A DNA stretch of 64,000 nucleotides from Thermogemmatispora aurantia (GCF_008974285.1 NZ_BKZV01000004.1:44654-108653), one strand, 5' to 3'. Positions 1 to 9,112 are shown, counted from the stretch's first letter. Program-made: numbers and translations. Notes: generated from the letters alone by a model not told the origin.

Positions 1-2
1 TC

Positions 3-200
3 GAGTGGCGCGCCTCCGGCTGCAGTATGTGCATCGCCATGAATGGCGACCGCCTGAGCGAGGGCGAGCGCTGTGCCTCCACCAGCAACCGCAATTTCGA
101 GGGCCGTCAGGGCAAGGGCGGACGTACTCACCTGGTCAGTCCGCCGATGGCCGCCGCCGCCGCGATCGCGGGCCACTTTGTCGATATCCGCGATTTCTAG
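3..200 (+). CDS. leuC: 3-isopropylmalate dehydratase large subunit, C-terminal end (partial)
   Basis: The window opens inside this gene; 65 codons plus the stop are visible. The frame reads [11 protein letters not shown] near its beginning, the C-x-x-C cluster-ligand motif of aconitase-family large subunits, followed by [20 protein letters not shown], the conserved tail around the substrate-binding arginines. It ends with [10 protein letters not shown] and a stop at 198-200. LeuC and LeuD together isomerise 2-isopropylmalate to 3-isopropylmalate in leucine synthesis, with a [4Fe-4S] cluster in LeuC. leuD follows 241 bp downstream on the same strand. A homoaconitase-type large subunit cannot be excluded from the C-terminus alone. 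Confidence 0.9.
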   Translation, partial: EWRASGCSMCIAMNGDRLSEGERCASTSNRNFEGRQGKGGRTHLVSPPMAAAAAIAGHFVDIRDF

Positions 201-441
201 GATGTGGCAGCGCCTGATCTGGCTGGGGCGGGCCTCTTCCTCGTGTCGACTCGCCCGCCCGCCCGCTTGCCACTCACCCCGCTCAACCAGGCCTGGCCAG
301 CGGGGTATCTCAAGATGGAGAGCGCCGGCAGAGCGGCAGATCTTTCTTCAGATCCCCCTACCGGTAGACAGTTAGCCAGTGGCTAGCTAGCTCAGCTCAG
401 GACGGCAGTGAGAGCCTTGCAGAAGGAGGCAGAGCGAGACA

Positions 442-1062
442 ATGGAACCCTTTACGCGCCTGAAGGGGCTGGTCGCCCCGCTGAATCGGACTAACGTCAA
501 TACGGATGAGATTACGCCGGCACGCTTCTTGAAGACGATTAGCCGCACCGGCTTCGCCCAGGCCCTGTTTGCTAACTGGCGCTACCTGGGCGACGATCAG
601 ACGCCCAACCCCGATTTCGTCCTCAATCAGCCCCGCTATCAGGGGGCGACGATCTTGCTGGCCGGCGATAATTTCGGCTGCGGCTCTTCGCGCGAGCATG
701 CTCCCTGGGCGATCCGCGAGTACGGCTTTCGCTGTGTGATCGCTCCCAGCTTCGCCGATATCTTCTACAATAACTGCTTCAACAATGGTATTCTGCCGGT
801 GACACTCCCCGAGCCAACGGTGCTGGAGCTGTTCAAGGAGGTCGAGGCGACCGAGGGCTATACTCTGGAGGTCGATCTGGAGGCCCAGACGGTGACGACG
901 CCCGAGGGGCGCGTCTTCCAGTTCCCGATCGATGCTTTCCGCAAGCAGGCTATGCTGCAGGGCCTCGACAATATCGGCTGGACGCTCTCGCATCTCGATG
1001 AGATCCGCGCCTTTGAGGAGCGTCGGCAGCAAGAAGCTCCCTGGGTCTTCAGCCTCAAGTGA
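442..1062 (+). CDS. leuD: 3-isopropylmalate dehydratase small subunit LeuD
   Basis: A 206-residue protein of normal bacterial LeuD length. Residues 79-90 read [12 protein letters not shown], the family signature of the swivel domain that completes the active site with LeuC. The N-terminus ([21 protein letters not shown]) is the usual LeuD start, and the ATG at 442 follows an AGAAGGAGG ribosome site. It works with the partial leuC upstream, in the cytoplasm, in the second step of leucine synthesis. The stop codon lies inside a hairpin with a short T run. The family assignment is secure; leucine synthesis rather than another homologous isomerase is inferred from ilvD and the branched-chain genes nearby. 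Confidence 0.95.
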   Translation: MEPFTRLKGLVAPLNRTNVNTDEITPARFLKTISRTGFAQALFANWRYLGDDQTPNPDFVLNQPRYQGATILLAGDNFGCGSSREHAPWAIREYGFRCVIAPSFADIFYNNCFNNGILPVTLPEPTVLELFKEVEATEGYTLEVDLEAQTVTTPEGRVFQFPIDAFRKQAMLQGLDNIGWTLSHLDEIRAFEERRQQEAPWVFSLK

Positions 1063-1078
1063 CAAGGGTGTCACTTTT
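1057..1078 (+). terminator. Possible intrinsic terminator of leuCD
   Basis: AAGTGACA - AGGG - TGTCACTT forms a perfect 8-bp stem with a 4-base loop and runs into TTTT. It overlaps the leuD stop codon at 1060-1062. The T run is short, so termination may be partial. The next gene starts 236 bp further on. Confidence 0.4.
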
Positions 1079-1313
1079 CCGTTGTGGTCTCGGCTGCGCC
1101 GCCCTTCGTCCCGCCTTCCGCTGCCGGGCTGTCTGTGGCCGTTCGATTGGCCAGGCAAGGCCAGTCAGGAGGGTGTGACGGAGCAGAGCGGCGCGGCTGC
1201 GAGCAAGGACGTCAGCAGACCGGTCACTCCGTCGCGGATGTGTGTGCGGCCAGCGAGCGCCAGGCTGCGGCCCGCCTCCGCGCGGAGCGAATACACAAGA
1301 AAAGGAGCGCAAA

Positions 1314-2411
1314 GTGGCGATTCACCAGATTGATCCCGGTCTGGTCCCTTTTCAGATTCTTGATCCCGAGGGGAATCTGGTGGGAGAGATGCCTGCTCTC
1401 TCGCCGGAGCGCCTGCTCTATTTCTACCGGATGATGCGCCTGGCGCGGGCTTTCTCGGACCGCATTATTGCCATGCAGCGCCAGGGACGGGCCACGACCT
1501 TCGGCTCCCTCACCGGTCAGGAAGCGGCCACCGTGGGGCTGGCCGCGCCCTTGCAGCCCCAGGACTGGCTGGCAACCTCTTATCGTGAGATTGCCTCGTT
1601 GATCGTCAAGGGTGTCCCCCTCAGTACCCTCGTCTATTCCTTCCGGGGCTATACTCCTCCCAATTGGCCCGCTGAGACGCGTTGTCTCCCCTATCAGATT
1701 GTGATTGGAACGCAGATCCCCCATGCGGTGGGCCTGGCGATGGCGGCCAGAATCGCCGGCGATCCGGTGGTGGCGGTTGGCGTCTGCGGCGACGGGGCGA
1801 CCTCCGAGGGCGACTTTAACGAGGCGCTCAACTTTGCCGGGGTCTTCCGCGCCCCGGTGGTGATCATCGTACAAAACAATGGCTGGGCCATCAGCGTGCC
1901 GCGCCATCGTCAGTCGGCGGCGCCAACGCTGGCGGCCCGCGGCGTCGGCTTCGGCGTGCCCGCGGCTCTGGTCGATGGCAACGATATTTTGGCGGTCTAT
2001 GAGACGGTGCGTCAGGCCGTGGAGCGGGCGCGCGCTGGCGATGGGCCGACTCTGATCGAGTTGCTCACCTATCGTCTTGGCTCGCATACGACTGCTGACG
2101 ATGCCAGCCGCTACCGCGATCCTGCCGAGGTCGAGGCCTGGCGTGCCAAAGATCCCATTGCCCGCCTGCAGAAGTTTTTGCGGCGTCGCGATCTGCTCAG
2201 CGAGGAGCAGGATGAGGAGATTGGGGCCTCCGTGCTGGCGGAGATCGATGCGGCGGTGCGCGAGGCTGAGGCTATGCCGCCGATGGCTCCCGATAGCTTC
2301 TTTGACTATGTCAGCGCGACGCTGCCGCCGCGCCTGCAGGAGCAGCGCGCCGAGCTGCTGCGCTTTGTGGCGCCGTCTCCATCCCAGCGGCAGCCGGGCG
2401 AGCGGCGATGA
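1314..2411 (+). CDS. bkdA1: Branched-chain 2-oxoacid dehydrogenase E1 component, alpha subunit
   Basis: Thiamine-diphosphate dependent E1 alpha, 365 residues. It decarboxylates branched-chain 2-oxo acids and passes the acyl group to the lipoyl arm of E2. The TPP motif runs from GDGATSEGDFNEA (about residue 159) to the NN of VQNNGWAIS (about 188). A segment SYREIASLIVKGVP is typical of the branched-chain/acetoin E1 alpha group. The reading frame is open further upstream, but GTG 1314 is preceded by AAAGGAG at the right distance and gives the expected N-terminus (VAIHQIDPG). The E1 beta gene starts 23 bp after the stop, so the two are surely co-transcribed. Pyruvate or acetoin as substrate cannot be excluded; leuCD and ilvD nearby favour branched-chain acids. 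Confidence 0.9.
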   Translation: MAIHQIDPGLVPFQILDPEGNLVGEMPALSPERLLYFYRMMRLARAFSDRIIAMQRQGRATTFGSLTGQEAATVGLAAPLQPQDWLATSYREIASLIVKGVPLSTLVYSFRGYTPPNWPAETRCLPYQIVIGTQIPHAVGLAMAARIAGDPVVAVGVCGDGATSEGDFNEALNFAGVFRAPVVIIVQNNGWAISVPRHRQSAAPTLAARGVGFGVPAALVDGNDILAVYETVRQAVERARAGDGPTLIELLTYRLGSHTTADDASRYRDPAEVEAWRAKDPIARLQKFLRRRDLLSEEQDEEIGASVLAEIDAAVREAEAMPPMAPDSFFDYVSATLPPRLQEQRAELLRFVAPSPSQRQPGERR

Positions 2412-2433
2412 GGAAGGAAGGGAGGTGAGCGCA

Positions 2434-3420
2434 ATGGCGTTGCGTCCCATGACAATGATTGAGGCGCTCAATAATGCGCTGGCTTTGGAGCTGGAGCGCG
2501 ATGAGCGGGTGGTCTTGCTCGGACAGGATATCGGCCTCAATGGCGGGGTTTTCCGTGTGACCGATCAGTTGCAGCGCCGCTTTGGCGAGCGGCGCGTTTT
2601 CGATACGCCGCTGGCAGAATCGGCCATTATCGGTACCTCGGTCGGCATGGCGGTCTATGGGCTGCGCCCGATCGCGGAGATTCAGTTTGCCGGCTTTCTC
2701 TTCCTCGGCATGAGCCAGTTGGTGACGCAGGCGGCCCGCATGCGCTTCCGCAGCGGCGGGGCCTTTAGCTGCCCGCTGGTGGTCCGTTCGCCCTATGGCG
2801 GCGGGGTGCGCACGCCCGAGCTGCATTCCGATAGCCTGGAAGGAGTCTTTTTGCAGACGCCGGGCCTCAAGGTGGTCATTCCTTCCAATCCCTACGATGC
2901 CAAGGGCCTGCTGGCGGCGGCGGTGGCCGATCCCGATCCTGTCCTCTTTCTGGAGAACATTAAGCTCTATCGTTCCTTCCGTCAGGAGACGCCGGAGGAG
3001 TATTATACGGTGCCGCTGGGGAAGGCGAAGACGGTGCAGGCAGGCGACGATGTCAGTGTCTTCGCCTATGGGGCGATGGTGCCGGTGGCGCTGGAGGCGG
3101 CCCGGCAGGCGCAGCAGGAGCTGGGGATCAGTGTGGAGGTGATCGATCTGCGCACGGTCTGGCCGCTGGATGAGGAGGCTATTGTCTCTTCGGTGGAGAA
3201 GACGGGGCGCGCCGTGGTGGTGCATGAGGCGCCGCGCGCCGGCGGCATCGGGGCCGAGGTGACGGCGCTGATCAATGAGCGCTGCCTCTATTCGCTGCTG
3301 AAGCCGGTGGCGCGCGTGACGGGCTACGATACGCCCTATCCGGTGCCCGGGGTGGAGGACTATTATCTACCGACGCCGGCGAAGGTGCTGGCGGCCCTGC
3401 GCCAGGTGATGGAACCCTGA
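2434..3420 (+). CDS. bkdA2: Branched-chain 2-oxoacid dehydrogenase E1 component, beta subunit
   Basis: A 328-residue transketolase-like subunit of normal length. It pairs with the preceding E1 alpha as an alpha2beta2 E1. Recognisable blocks are ALALELERDERVVLLGQDI near the N-terminus, PLAESAIIGTSVGMAVYGLRP around residue 60, and the C-terminal transketolase segment VEVIDLRTVWPLDEEAI. The frame is open for about 360 bp further upstream, but that part overlaps E1 alpha. ATG 2434, preceded by GGGAGGTGAG, gives the normal start MALRPMTMIEALN. The E2 gene follows after 241 bp. Confidence 0.92.
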   Translation: MALRPMTMIEALNNALALELERDERVVLLGQDIGLNGGVFRVTDQLQRRFGERRVFDTPLAESAIIGTSVGMAVYGLRPIAEIQFAGFLFLGMSQLVTQAARMRFRSGGAFSCPLVVRSPYGGGVRTPELHSDSLEGVFLQTPGLKVVIPSNPYDAKGLLAAAVADPDPVLFLENIKLYRSFRQETPEEYYTVPLGKAKTVQAGDDVSVFAYGAMVPVALEAARQAQQELGISVEVIDLRTVWPLDEEAIVSSVEKTGRAVVVHEAPRAGGIGAEVTALINERCLYSLLKPVARVTGYDTPYPVPGVEDYYLPTPAKVLAALRQVMEP

Positions 3421-3661
3421 ACCCCTGAACGGCGCTGGCTGCCTCGGCGCTCTCTCCGGGAATCAGGGTGAGGCCGACGCCAGAGAGCGAGCGCGGGGTG
3501 GCTGGCAAGATAGTCTGCAAAAGATCGCGTGCGAGATCAAAGAGGAAGACGCGGGCTGAACGGCGACGAAGGGGCGGGTAACGATGGTGTCCGCCCGACG
3601 AGGACGGGGGCGTTGGCCTCTGCGTTCGGGCCTGGCCCGCGTTGGAAGAGGTTTGCTTGCT

Positions 3662-4999
3662 ATGGTCGAGTTCAGATTGCCCGATCTGGGCGAGGGTATG
3701 GAGGAGGCGGAGATTCGCCGCTGGCTGGTGCGCGTTGGTGAGCGCGTGACGGCCTACCAGGCGATTGCGGAGGTGGAGACCGATAAGGCGGTGACAGAGA
3801 TTACATCGCCGGTGACGGGCCGGGTGGCGGAGATTCGCGTCGGTGAGGGAACGCGAGCGCGCAAGGGCGAGGTCCTGGTGGTCTTTGAGGAGGAGGCCGC
3901 TGCGTCGGCGGGAGAGCGCGCGCAGTCGTCGCCGGTGACGGCTGCGACGGCTGTGACGACTGAGGCGACGGGAGCTTCGCGTGGATCGACGGCTCAGGCG
4001 GGGGCGGGCGTCGCTACGGCGGTGGCCCCCGCGGCGGGAGCGGGAGCGGCGAGCGGGGGACGGCGCCGCGTGCTGGCGGCTCCGGCGGTGCGCAAGCTGG
4101 CCTTTGAGCTGGGGGTCGATCTGGAGCAGGTCCCGCCGTCGACACCCGAGGGGCGCGTGACGCTGGCCGATGTGCGGGCTTTCGCCGAGCGCCAGCGAAC
4201 GGCGGCCACCGAGAGCAGGCCAGAACCAGCCCAACCGGTCGCGGTCGCTGCCACGGCCAATGGTGCGCAGCCGCAGCCCGGGGCGGCTCCCGCGCCAGAG
4301 GAGGAGCGCCAGGCCCTGACAGGGTTGCGCCGCCGGATTGCCGAGCGCATGGAACGCTCCTGGCGCAGCATTCCCCATGCCACGGCCTTCGACGAGGCCG
4401 ATGGCGGCGCCCTGGTGGCCCTACGCGAGGCCCTCTTACCCGTGGCTGAGCGGCGTGGGCTGCGCCTCACCTATTTACCTCTCCTGGTCAAGCTACTCAT
4501 CCCCGTCCTCAAGGAATTCCCCATTTTCAATGCCAGTCTCGATGAGGAGCGGCGCGAGATTGTCTATAAGCGCGTCTACCACATTGGTATCGCTACCGCC
4601 TCGCCCGAGGGCTTGCTTGTGCCGGTGCTGCGCCATGCCGATCGGCTGAGCCTGGCGCAGATCGCCAGCGAGCTGGAGCGTCTGATCGAGGGCGGACGCC
4701 GGCGCTCGCTGGGCCTGCACGAGCTGACGGGCAGTACCTTCACGCTCAACAACGTGGGGAGCTTCGGCGGTAGCTCTGGCACCCCCATTATCAATTATCC
4801 CGAGGCGGCCATTCTGGCCGTGGGCCGGCTCCAGGAGAAGGCCGTGGTTCGCAACGGCTCCCTGGTGGCGCGTCCAGTCCTGCCGCTGGCGCTCTCCTTC
4901 GATCATCGGCTCATCGATGGGGCCCAGGCGGGTGCCTTTCTGGCGCGTTTCAAGGAGCTGGTCGAGAATCCGCAGCAATTGCTGCTTGATGTGGTGTAA
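3662..4999 (+). CDS. bkdB: 2-oxoacid dehydrogenase E2: dihydrolipoyl acyltransferase
   Basis: A 445-residue E2 with the standard domain order. The lipoyl domain covers residues 1-78, with the lipoylated lysine at 42 in the ETDKAV motif. An Ala/Thr-rich linker follows, then a peripheral-subunit-binding domain at about 134-170 (RRVLAAPAVRKLAFELGVDL), a second linker, and the acyltransferase domain to the end. The catalytic block SFDHRLIDGAQAGAF lies near residue 412. E2 forms the core of the complex and transfers the branched-chain acyl group to CoA. The frame is open upstream to 3584, but ATG 3662, after an AGAGG site, starts exactly at the lipoyl domain (MVEFRLPDLGEGM). There is a single lipoyl domain. 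Confidence 0.93.
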   Translation: MVEFRLPDLGEGMEEAEIRRWLVRVGERVTAYQAIAEVETDKAVTEITSPVTGRVAEIRVGEGTRARKGEVLVVFEEEAAASAGERAQSSPVTAATAVTTEATGASRGSTAQAGAGVATAVAPAAGAGAASGGRRRVLAAPAVRKLAFELGVDLEQVPPSTPEGRVTLADVRAFAERQRTAATESRPEPAQPVAVAATANGAQPQPGAAPAPEEERQALTGLRRRIAERMERSWRSIPHATAFDEADGGALVALREALLPVAERRGLRLTYLPLLVKLLIPVLKEFPIFNASLDEERREIVYKRVYHIGIATASPEGLLVPVLRHADRLSLAQIASELERLIEGGRRRSLGLHELTGSTFTLNNVGSFGGSSGTPIINYPEAAILAVGRLQEKAVVRNGSLVARPVLPLALSFDHRLIDGAQAGAFLARFKELVENPQQLLLDVV

Positions 5000-5113
5000 T
5001 CTCAACGATTGACTCAAGGTCTGGTCAGGAGGGCCGGCCCGCGCGGCACGGACGGGGAAGGGGACTGTGCGGCCCGACCCTCCTGGGGCAAGCGTGTCGG
5101 AAGGAGGCCGACC

Positions 5114-5455
5114 GTGGCAACTGCCGAGGAGATCATTAAGGCTGTCGCCGTTCTGGTAAAACAAGAGGGCAAGGAGATTTTTAGCCGCGAGGATATTCGT
5201 CGCCAGCTCGGGGTTGATCGCCCGACCTGGGAGCGCAGCTATACCGGGATCTTTCAGATGATGCGCTCAGATGGGGTCTCGAAGATCAAGTATGGAACAG
5301 CGCGCCCGCGCCGGGTGGAGAATGCCAGCCATCCCTTGAAGGTGGGCCCTCGCTTCAAGGATGTCTTCCGCCGCGTCGAGCATGGGCGGCATACCCTAAC
5401 CGAGTATGGCTGGCGCCTGGTCGATGAGGTACTGGCCGAAGAGCGCTCCGGCTGA
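5114..5455 (+). CDS. Small conserved-looking protein inside the dehydrogenase operon, possible winged helix
   Basis: 113 residues, not recognised. The start is GTG 5114, with AAGGAGG at 5101-5107 upstream; the open frame before that is low-quality. The N-terminal part (AEEIIKAVAVLVKQEGKEIF, then SREDIRRQLG and WERSYTGIFQMMR) has the rhythm of a winged-helix DNA-binding fold: a helix, a second helix after the SRED turn, and a third helix with a wing near KIKYG. The C-terminal 50 residues are basic. It sits between E2 and E3 on the same strand, so it may be a regulator or accessory protein of this operon. That role is inferred from position only. Confidence 0.7.
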   Translation: MATAEEIIKAVAVLVKQEGKEIFSREDIRRQLGVDRPTWERSYTGIFQMMRSDGVSKIKYGTARPRRVENASHPLKVGPRFKDVFRRVEHGRHTLTEYGWRLVDEVLAEERSG

Positions 5456-5518
5456 GTTGCTGCAAGCGCCTGATTGGTCTGGTCGGCGTTGACCAGTGGG
5501 CGTGCGCTGCCTGGGAAA

Positions 5519-5551
5519 AACGGGCCGAGACAGGGAGGTCGGCGGCCCGTT
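5519..5551 (+). terminator. Strong hairpin between the small protein and the E3 gene
   Basis: AACGGGCCG at 5519-5527 pairs perfectly with CGGCCCGTT at 5543-5551 (9 bp, 15-base loop), followed by GTTTCTCCTT. An A run lies just upstream. It resembles an intrinsic terminator that may separate or attenuate expression of the E3 gene, whose start is 94 bp downstream. Confidence 0.5.
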
Positions 5552-5644
5552 GTTTCTCCTTCTCCAGAGCGGGCGCGTCTGGGAGCCGGGAGCGGCGAGA
5601 GCGCAGAGAGGCAAGAGTGCTGTAGCGAGAGGAGAACGGACGCT

Positions 5645-7021
5645 ATGGTTGTGGGCGATGTGACCACCGCGGTCGATGTCTTGGTCCTCGGCGGGGGACC
5701 GGCTGGCTATGTGGCCGCTATTCGGGCCGCGCAGTTGGGGCGTCAGGTGACGCTGGTTGATCCGGTGCCGCCCGGGGGGACGTGCTTGCATCGGGGCTGC
5801 ATCCCTCTGAAGGCGCTGCTGACCGCCAGCGAGCGCTATGCCGGGCTGCGGCGCGAGACGCTGGAGCCGCTGGGTATAACGCTAACGGGGGTTACTTTCG
5901 ATTGGAGCCGCCTGCAAGCCTGGAAGTCCAGTATTGTGGCACGCCTGGCCGAGGGCGTGCGGCGCTTGCTGGCTGGCAATCGCGTGCAGTATGTGGCGGG
6001 CCGGGCCTGGTTTCTTGGTCCCGAGGAGGTGCGCGTCGAGAGCGAGCAGGGCGAGCGCTTCAAGTTTGAGCACTGCCTGATCGCTGTCGGGGCCGAGACC
6101 GTGCCGCCGCCGGGCCTGGACTACGATGGGCGGACGCTGCTGACGCCGGAGCAGGCTCTGAGCCTGCAGGAGCTGCCAGAGAGACTGGCAGTGGCCGGGG
6201 CCGATTATCTGGCGCTGGAGCTGGCGACGCTCTTTGCGCGTCTGGGGGTGCGCGTGCGGCTCTGTCTGCCAGGCGAGGAGCTGCTACCGGGCGTGGAGGC
6301 AGCGGCCTTGCGCCTGGTGCAGGCCGGACTGCGTCAGCTCGGGGTCCAGGTGAGCAGCAATCTGCCGCCTGAGCACGTAGAGGAGCGTCCGCTGGTGGTC
6401 TGCGGCGAGCTGCGCCCGCGTACGGCGGGGCTGCAGTTGGAGGCGGCGGGCGTACAGACCGATGAGCGCGGGGCCGTTCGGGTCTCGCCGTCGATGCAGA
6501 GCAATATCGCGCGCATCTATGCCGCCGGCGACTGCGCAGCGACGGGGGCGCCGCCGCTGGCGAGTGTGGCCATCAAGCAGGGCAAGGTGGCGGCTGAGGC
6601 CCTCTGCGGGCGCCGGGTGCAGTTCGCGCCGCTGGCGTTGCCGCGCGTGGTCCTGTCGTCGCCGGAACTGGCGACTGTGGGCTACTCGGCTCAAGAGGCC
6701 GAGCGCGCCGGCTACCGCGTGAAGACGGGGCGCTTCCCGTTGGGGGCCAACGGTCGCGCGCTGATGCTGGGCGGCGAGACGGGAACGGCTCTGGTGGTGG
6801 CGAATGCCGAGGATGAGACTGTTCTTGGGGTGACCATCGTGGGGCCGCGTGCCGGCGAACTGATCACGGCTGGGGTGCTGGCGATCGAGATGGGGGCGAC
6901 GCTGACCGATCTGGCCGAGCTGCTCTATGCTCATCCTTCGCTGAGCGAGGGACTGCTGGAGAGCGCCGAGGAGGCGCTTGCGCAGGCGATCCATGTGCTG
7001 GGACGGACGACGGGACGCTAA
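5645..7021 (+). CDS. lpdA: Dihydrolipoyl dehydrogenase-like E3 with a shortened NAD-binding domain
   Basis: 458-residue flavoprotein of the pyridine nucleotide-disulfide oxidoreductase family. Visible features are the FAD motif GGGPAG (16-21), the redox cysteines C47 and C52 in GGTCLHRGCIPLKAL, the second FAD motif IYAAGDCA, and the C-terminal catalytic HP-S-E motif AHPSLSEG (about 428). It should re-oxidise dihydrolipoyl groups of the E2 encoded upstream. The second nucleotide-binding region is unusual. The GxGxxG motif is replaced by AGADYLALELA, and the stretch to the end of that subdomain is about 18 residues shorter than in E. coli Lpd (comparison from memory). ATG 5645 follows GAGAGGAGAACGG. 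NADH formation may therefore be weakened or use another cofactor. Confidence 0.85.
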   Translation: MVVGDVTTAVDVLVLGGGPAGYVAAIRAAQLGRQVTLVDPVPPGGTCLHRGCIPLKALLTASERYAGLRRETLEPLGITLTGVTFDWSRLQAWKSSIVARLAEGVRRLLAGNRVQYVAGRAWFLGPEEVRVESEQGERFKFEHCLIAVGAETVPPPGLDYDGRTLLTPEQALSLQELPERLAVAGADYLALELATLFARLGVRVRLCLPGEELLPGVEAAALRLVQAGLRQLGVQVSSNLPPEHVEERPLVVCGELRPRTAGLQLEAAGVQTDERGAVRVSPSMQSNIARIYAAGDCAATGAPPLASVAIKQGKVAAEALCGRRVQFAPLALPRVVLSSPELATVGYSAQEAERAGYRVKTGRFPLGANGRALMLGGETGTALVVANAEDETVLGVTIVGPRAGELITAGVLAIEMGATLTDLAELLYAHPSLSEGLLESAEEALAQAIHVLGRTTGR

Positions 7022-7180
7022 GGTGAGGTGGGCATGCTTGGTAGGCATGCTTGATCTGGACAGGGCTGGAGCTGGCTGAGATGGCCGCCGGGTCAGCCTG
7101 CTCTCAACCAGCCAGCCAGCTAATCAATCAGTCAGTCAGTCAGCTACCCTGCTCGTTTGCCTGCAGATGGCCGCCGGGCG

Positions 7181-7723
7181 CTAGTGCGGTGTGGCGGTGT
7201 TGGCATGCGCCGAGCCGAGATTGCCGCCGATGATGCCCCCGAGCAGGGCCAGCAGGAACGAGAGTAGATTGATGAAGATGAGGACGATGTAGAACTCCAG
7301 GAGTTGACTGCTGGGCATGGAGACGGAGACGCTGCTAGCGCTCTGGTCGATGAGAGGTGACCGGGTCGCGGGCAGCATGGAGACAATGGTGATGACCAGC
7401 CAGACGCCGGTGCCGACGGTGGTCAGCAGGGCGGCGATGCAGCCGGTCGTTCCCCCGACGGTGTAACCATCGTCGCGCACCCCGGTGCAGCGCGCGATGA
7501 GGCTCGCCAGCAGTAAGGCCAAGCTGCCGGGCAGCCCAAGCCAGAGGCCCAGCAGCATGAGCAGCCGTAGCTCCGGCGCCCACGCCAGCCCGAGCTGGTC
7601 GAAGAAGAGGGCAAAGAGTAGCAAAAACTGGCCCGCTGCGGTGATAGCCCCTCCCACCAGACCAATGGTTAACGGCAGGCGTTCACTCAGCGTCGGCTCA
7701 CAGTGCAGCGATGTGTGTTGCAT
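7181..7723 (-). CDS. Small integral membrane protein, function unknown
   Basis: 180 residues with four hydrophobic segments. They lie at about 17-43 (IGLVGGAITAAGQFLLLFAL), 50-72 (ELRLLMLLGLWLGLPGSLAL), 92-115 (ALLTTVGTGVWLVITIVSML) and 144-172 (FYIVLIFINLLSFLLALLGG). No catalytic motif or family was recognised. It is transcribed toward the E3 gene and stands alone. The frame is supported by the hydrophobic periodicity; shorter frames over the same DNA read as low-complexity shadows. Confidence 0.7.
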   Translation of the reverse strand: MQHTSLHCEPTLSERLPLTIGLVGGAITAAGQFLLLFALFFDQLGLAWAPELRLLMLLGLWLGLPGSLALLLASLIARCTGVRDDGYTVGGTTGCIAALLTTVGTGVWLVITIVSMLPATRSPLIDQSASSVSVSMPSSQLLEFYIVLIFINLLSFLLALLGGIIGGNLGSAHANTATPH

Positions 7724-8262
7724 ACATACTGCCCCCCGCCTGGGTTTGACTAAACCAGATTTATCTGTCTGCTTGTCTCTCCTGTGATATGGTACGTCTC
7801 GCAGGTAAGAGAGTTCTCGATGAGGATTCCCGAATGTACCGCTATTGTGGTCTGGACCTGGACCGTTCTTGTCTCTAAGGCGCGTCGCAGAAGTTGTATC
7901 CCTCTTCTATTTATGTATCCTTTTATGGAAATTTGCAAGACCTTAGACTAAAAGGGGGTGGAGAAGAAAGTATACCGCTTGCTTCTTTGCTGACCTTGAT
8001 GTCACTTGAGTGTGACAGGGTGTTTCTTCTCTTGTGTACGTGATCAATGGTGATTCGCCTTTCCTTCTCAGCGTTCTGCTGCTCAGCGTGGCATTGCCGG
8101 GACGGGGCGGCGCTCTCGCCAATGGCTGGACCGACTGCCCACACTCTACTCCGATGGGGCGGGTCTCCCCGGTGGGTGACGCTTGCAACTCGCTCGCCAG
8201 CTTCCTCGCGAGGCAAGGTGAGACGAGGCGGGACGAGATAAAGAAAGCAAGGAGGTTTCAGC
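7724..8262. other. Intergenic region without a convincing gene
   Basis: About 540 bp between divergently transcribed membrane-protein genes, so it should hold both promoters. The only clear structure is the 6-bp inverted repeat TGTCAC-TTGAGT-GTGACA at 8000-8017, a possible operator. Short open frames here have no ribosome site and were not accepted. Confidence 0.5.
8000..8017. promoter_or_regulatory. Inverted repeat, operator candidate
   Basis: TGTCAC, six bases, GTGACA: a perfect 6-bp dyad of the size bound by dimeric regulators (CRP-like sites have a similar TGTGA core). It lies in the divergent region between two membrane-protein genes. No regulator is assigned. Confidence 0.3.
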
Positions 8263-8979
8263 ATGATAGCCGGTCTGGTCAATCTGATGCTGGCGTTGCT
8301 GCGCCTGCTCTGGTTCCTGATCTCAACACGCGTAGGCAATCTGCTGGCTGCCGCGGGCTTGCTGATCGGCGGCTTGCTCTGGGGCATGACCTCCCATCAG
8401 GTCCACTTTCAGAATGCTCCCACGATTGCCTGGTTTCAGGACTATTCTTCTGACGAGGGCTACGATTATGTGCAGATCAATCACAGCCAGCAGTTCTACG
8501 TGATCAAGGACGCCGATTTTTCGCCCTATCCCGGCGGAGTCTTTACGGATACGCAGCCCAGGCTGCTCTCGCTGGTCTATGAGAGCGATGCGCAGCAGCC
8601 AGTAGAGCTGAATCTGCAGAACGGCGAGCGGCTGACGGGCAGCGGCTACCGCGTGGTGGCCTTTTCGCTGGTGACCAGAGACGGCCAGCCGTACACCTTT
8701 ACGACGGCGGACTACCGCGCCTATCCCCGGGGCTTCTACGATGATCATTGGCCGCTGGCGACCTGGCTCTTGCTGATCGGCTTTGCCTTTCTGGCCTGGG
8801 GTTTGCTGGGGCCGCTGGTGCTGGATCTGCTGCTGTTGCGTCGGGGGCGTATACCGGGCGAAGAACAGGTCTCGACGGAACGGGCCTATCGCTTGCTGGG
8901 CCGCCAGTTAAGCGATCCGTGGCCGTCGCGGATACGCAAGAGGGCGCGCGAGTTCGATCCGCGCGATCTGGCTAAGTAG
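8263..8979 (+). CDS. Two-helix membrane protein with an external domain, unknown
   Basis: 238 residues. A first hydrophobic segment covers about residues 5-45, a polar domain of about 115 residues follows, and a second membrane helix lies at about 163-190 (ATWLLLIGFAFLAWGLLGPL). A basic cytoplasmic tail ends the protein. The polar domain is rich in Tyr, Asp and Gln and should face outside. Start ATG 8263 follows AAGGAGG. No family was recognised. It stands alone on the plus strand, and a long hairpin follows it. Confidence 0.72.
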   Translation: MIAGLVNLMLALLRLLWFLISTRVGNLLAAAGLLIGGLLWGMTSHQVHFQNAPTIAWFQDYSSDEGYDYVQINHSQQFYVIKDADFSPYPGGVFTDTQPRLLSLVYESDAQQPVELNLQNGERLTGSGYRVVAFSLVTRDGQPYTFTTADYRAYPRGFYDDHWPLATWLLLIGFAFLAWGLLGPLVLDLLLLRRGRIPGEEQVSTERAYRLLGRQLSDPWPSRIRKRAREFDPRDLAK

Positions 8980-9043
8980 CGCGCGCGTGCGGAACTGGGG
9001 GCCGCCTGGCTCTGGCGGCTACGACCCACACTGCAACAGGGAA

Positions 9044-9112
9044 GCCAGCGGAGGAGGGTGGGCGCGCTCGACGCCCGCTGTGGAACGGGCGCCAGCTCCT
9101 CCTACCGCTGGC
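9044..9112. terminator. Long imperfect hairpin between convergent genes
   Basis: CCAGCGG at 9045-9051 pairs with CCGCTGG at 9105-9111. Inside it AGGAGG pairs with CCTCCT, and TGGGCGC pairs partly with GGCGCCA, with small bulges. A smaller GC hairpin (GCCGCC/GGCGGC) lies at 9001-9019. Both sit between the ends of a plus-strand and a minus-strand gene, as expected for a two-way terminator. No T run is present. Confidence 0.45.

Noticed and set aside
5..217. Open frame at the left edge starting with ATG-like codons in another frame
   Set aside because: The leuC C-terminus in the neighbouring frame has clear motifs (cluster cysteines, conserved tail) and a proper stop at 200; this frame is Arg/Gly/His-rich noise.
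7110..7145. Short tandem repeats of CAGCCAG / CAGT
   Set aside because: Only a few imperfect 4-base units between genes; no array structure and too short to be CRISPR or a phase-variable tract in a gene.
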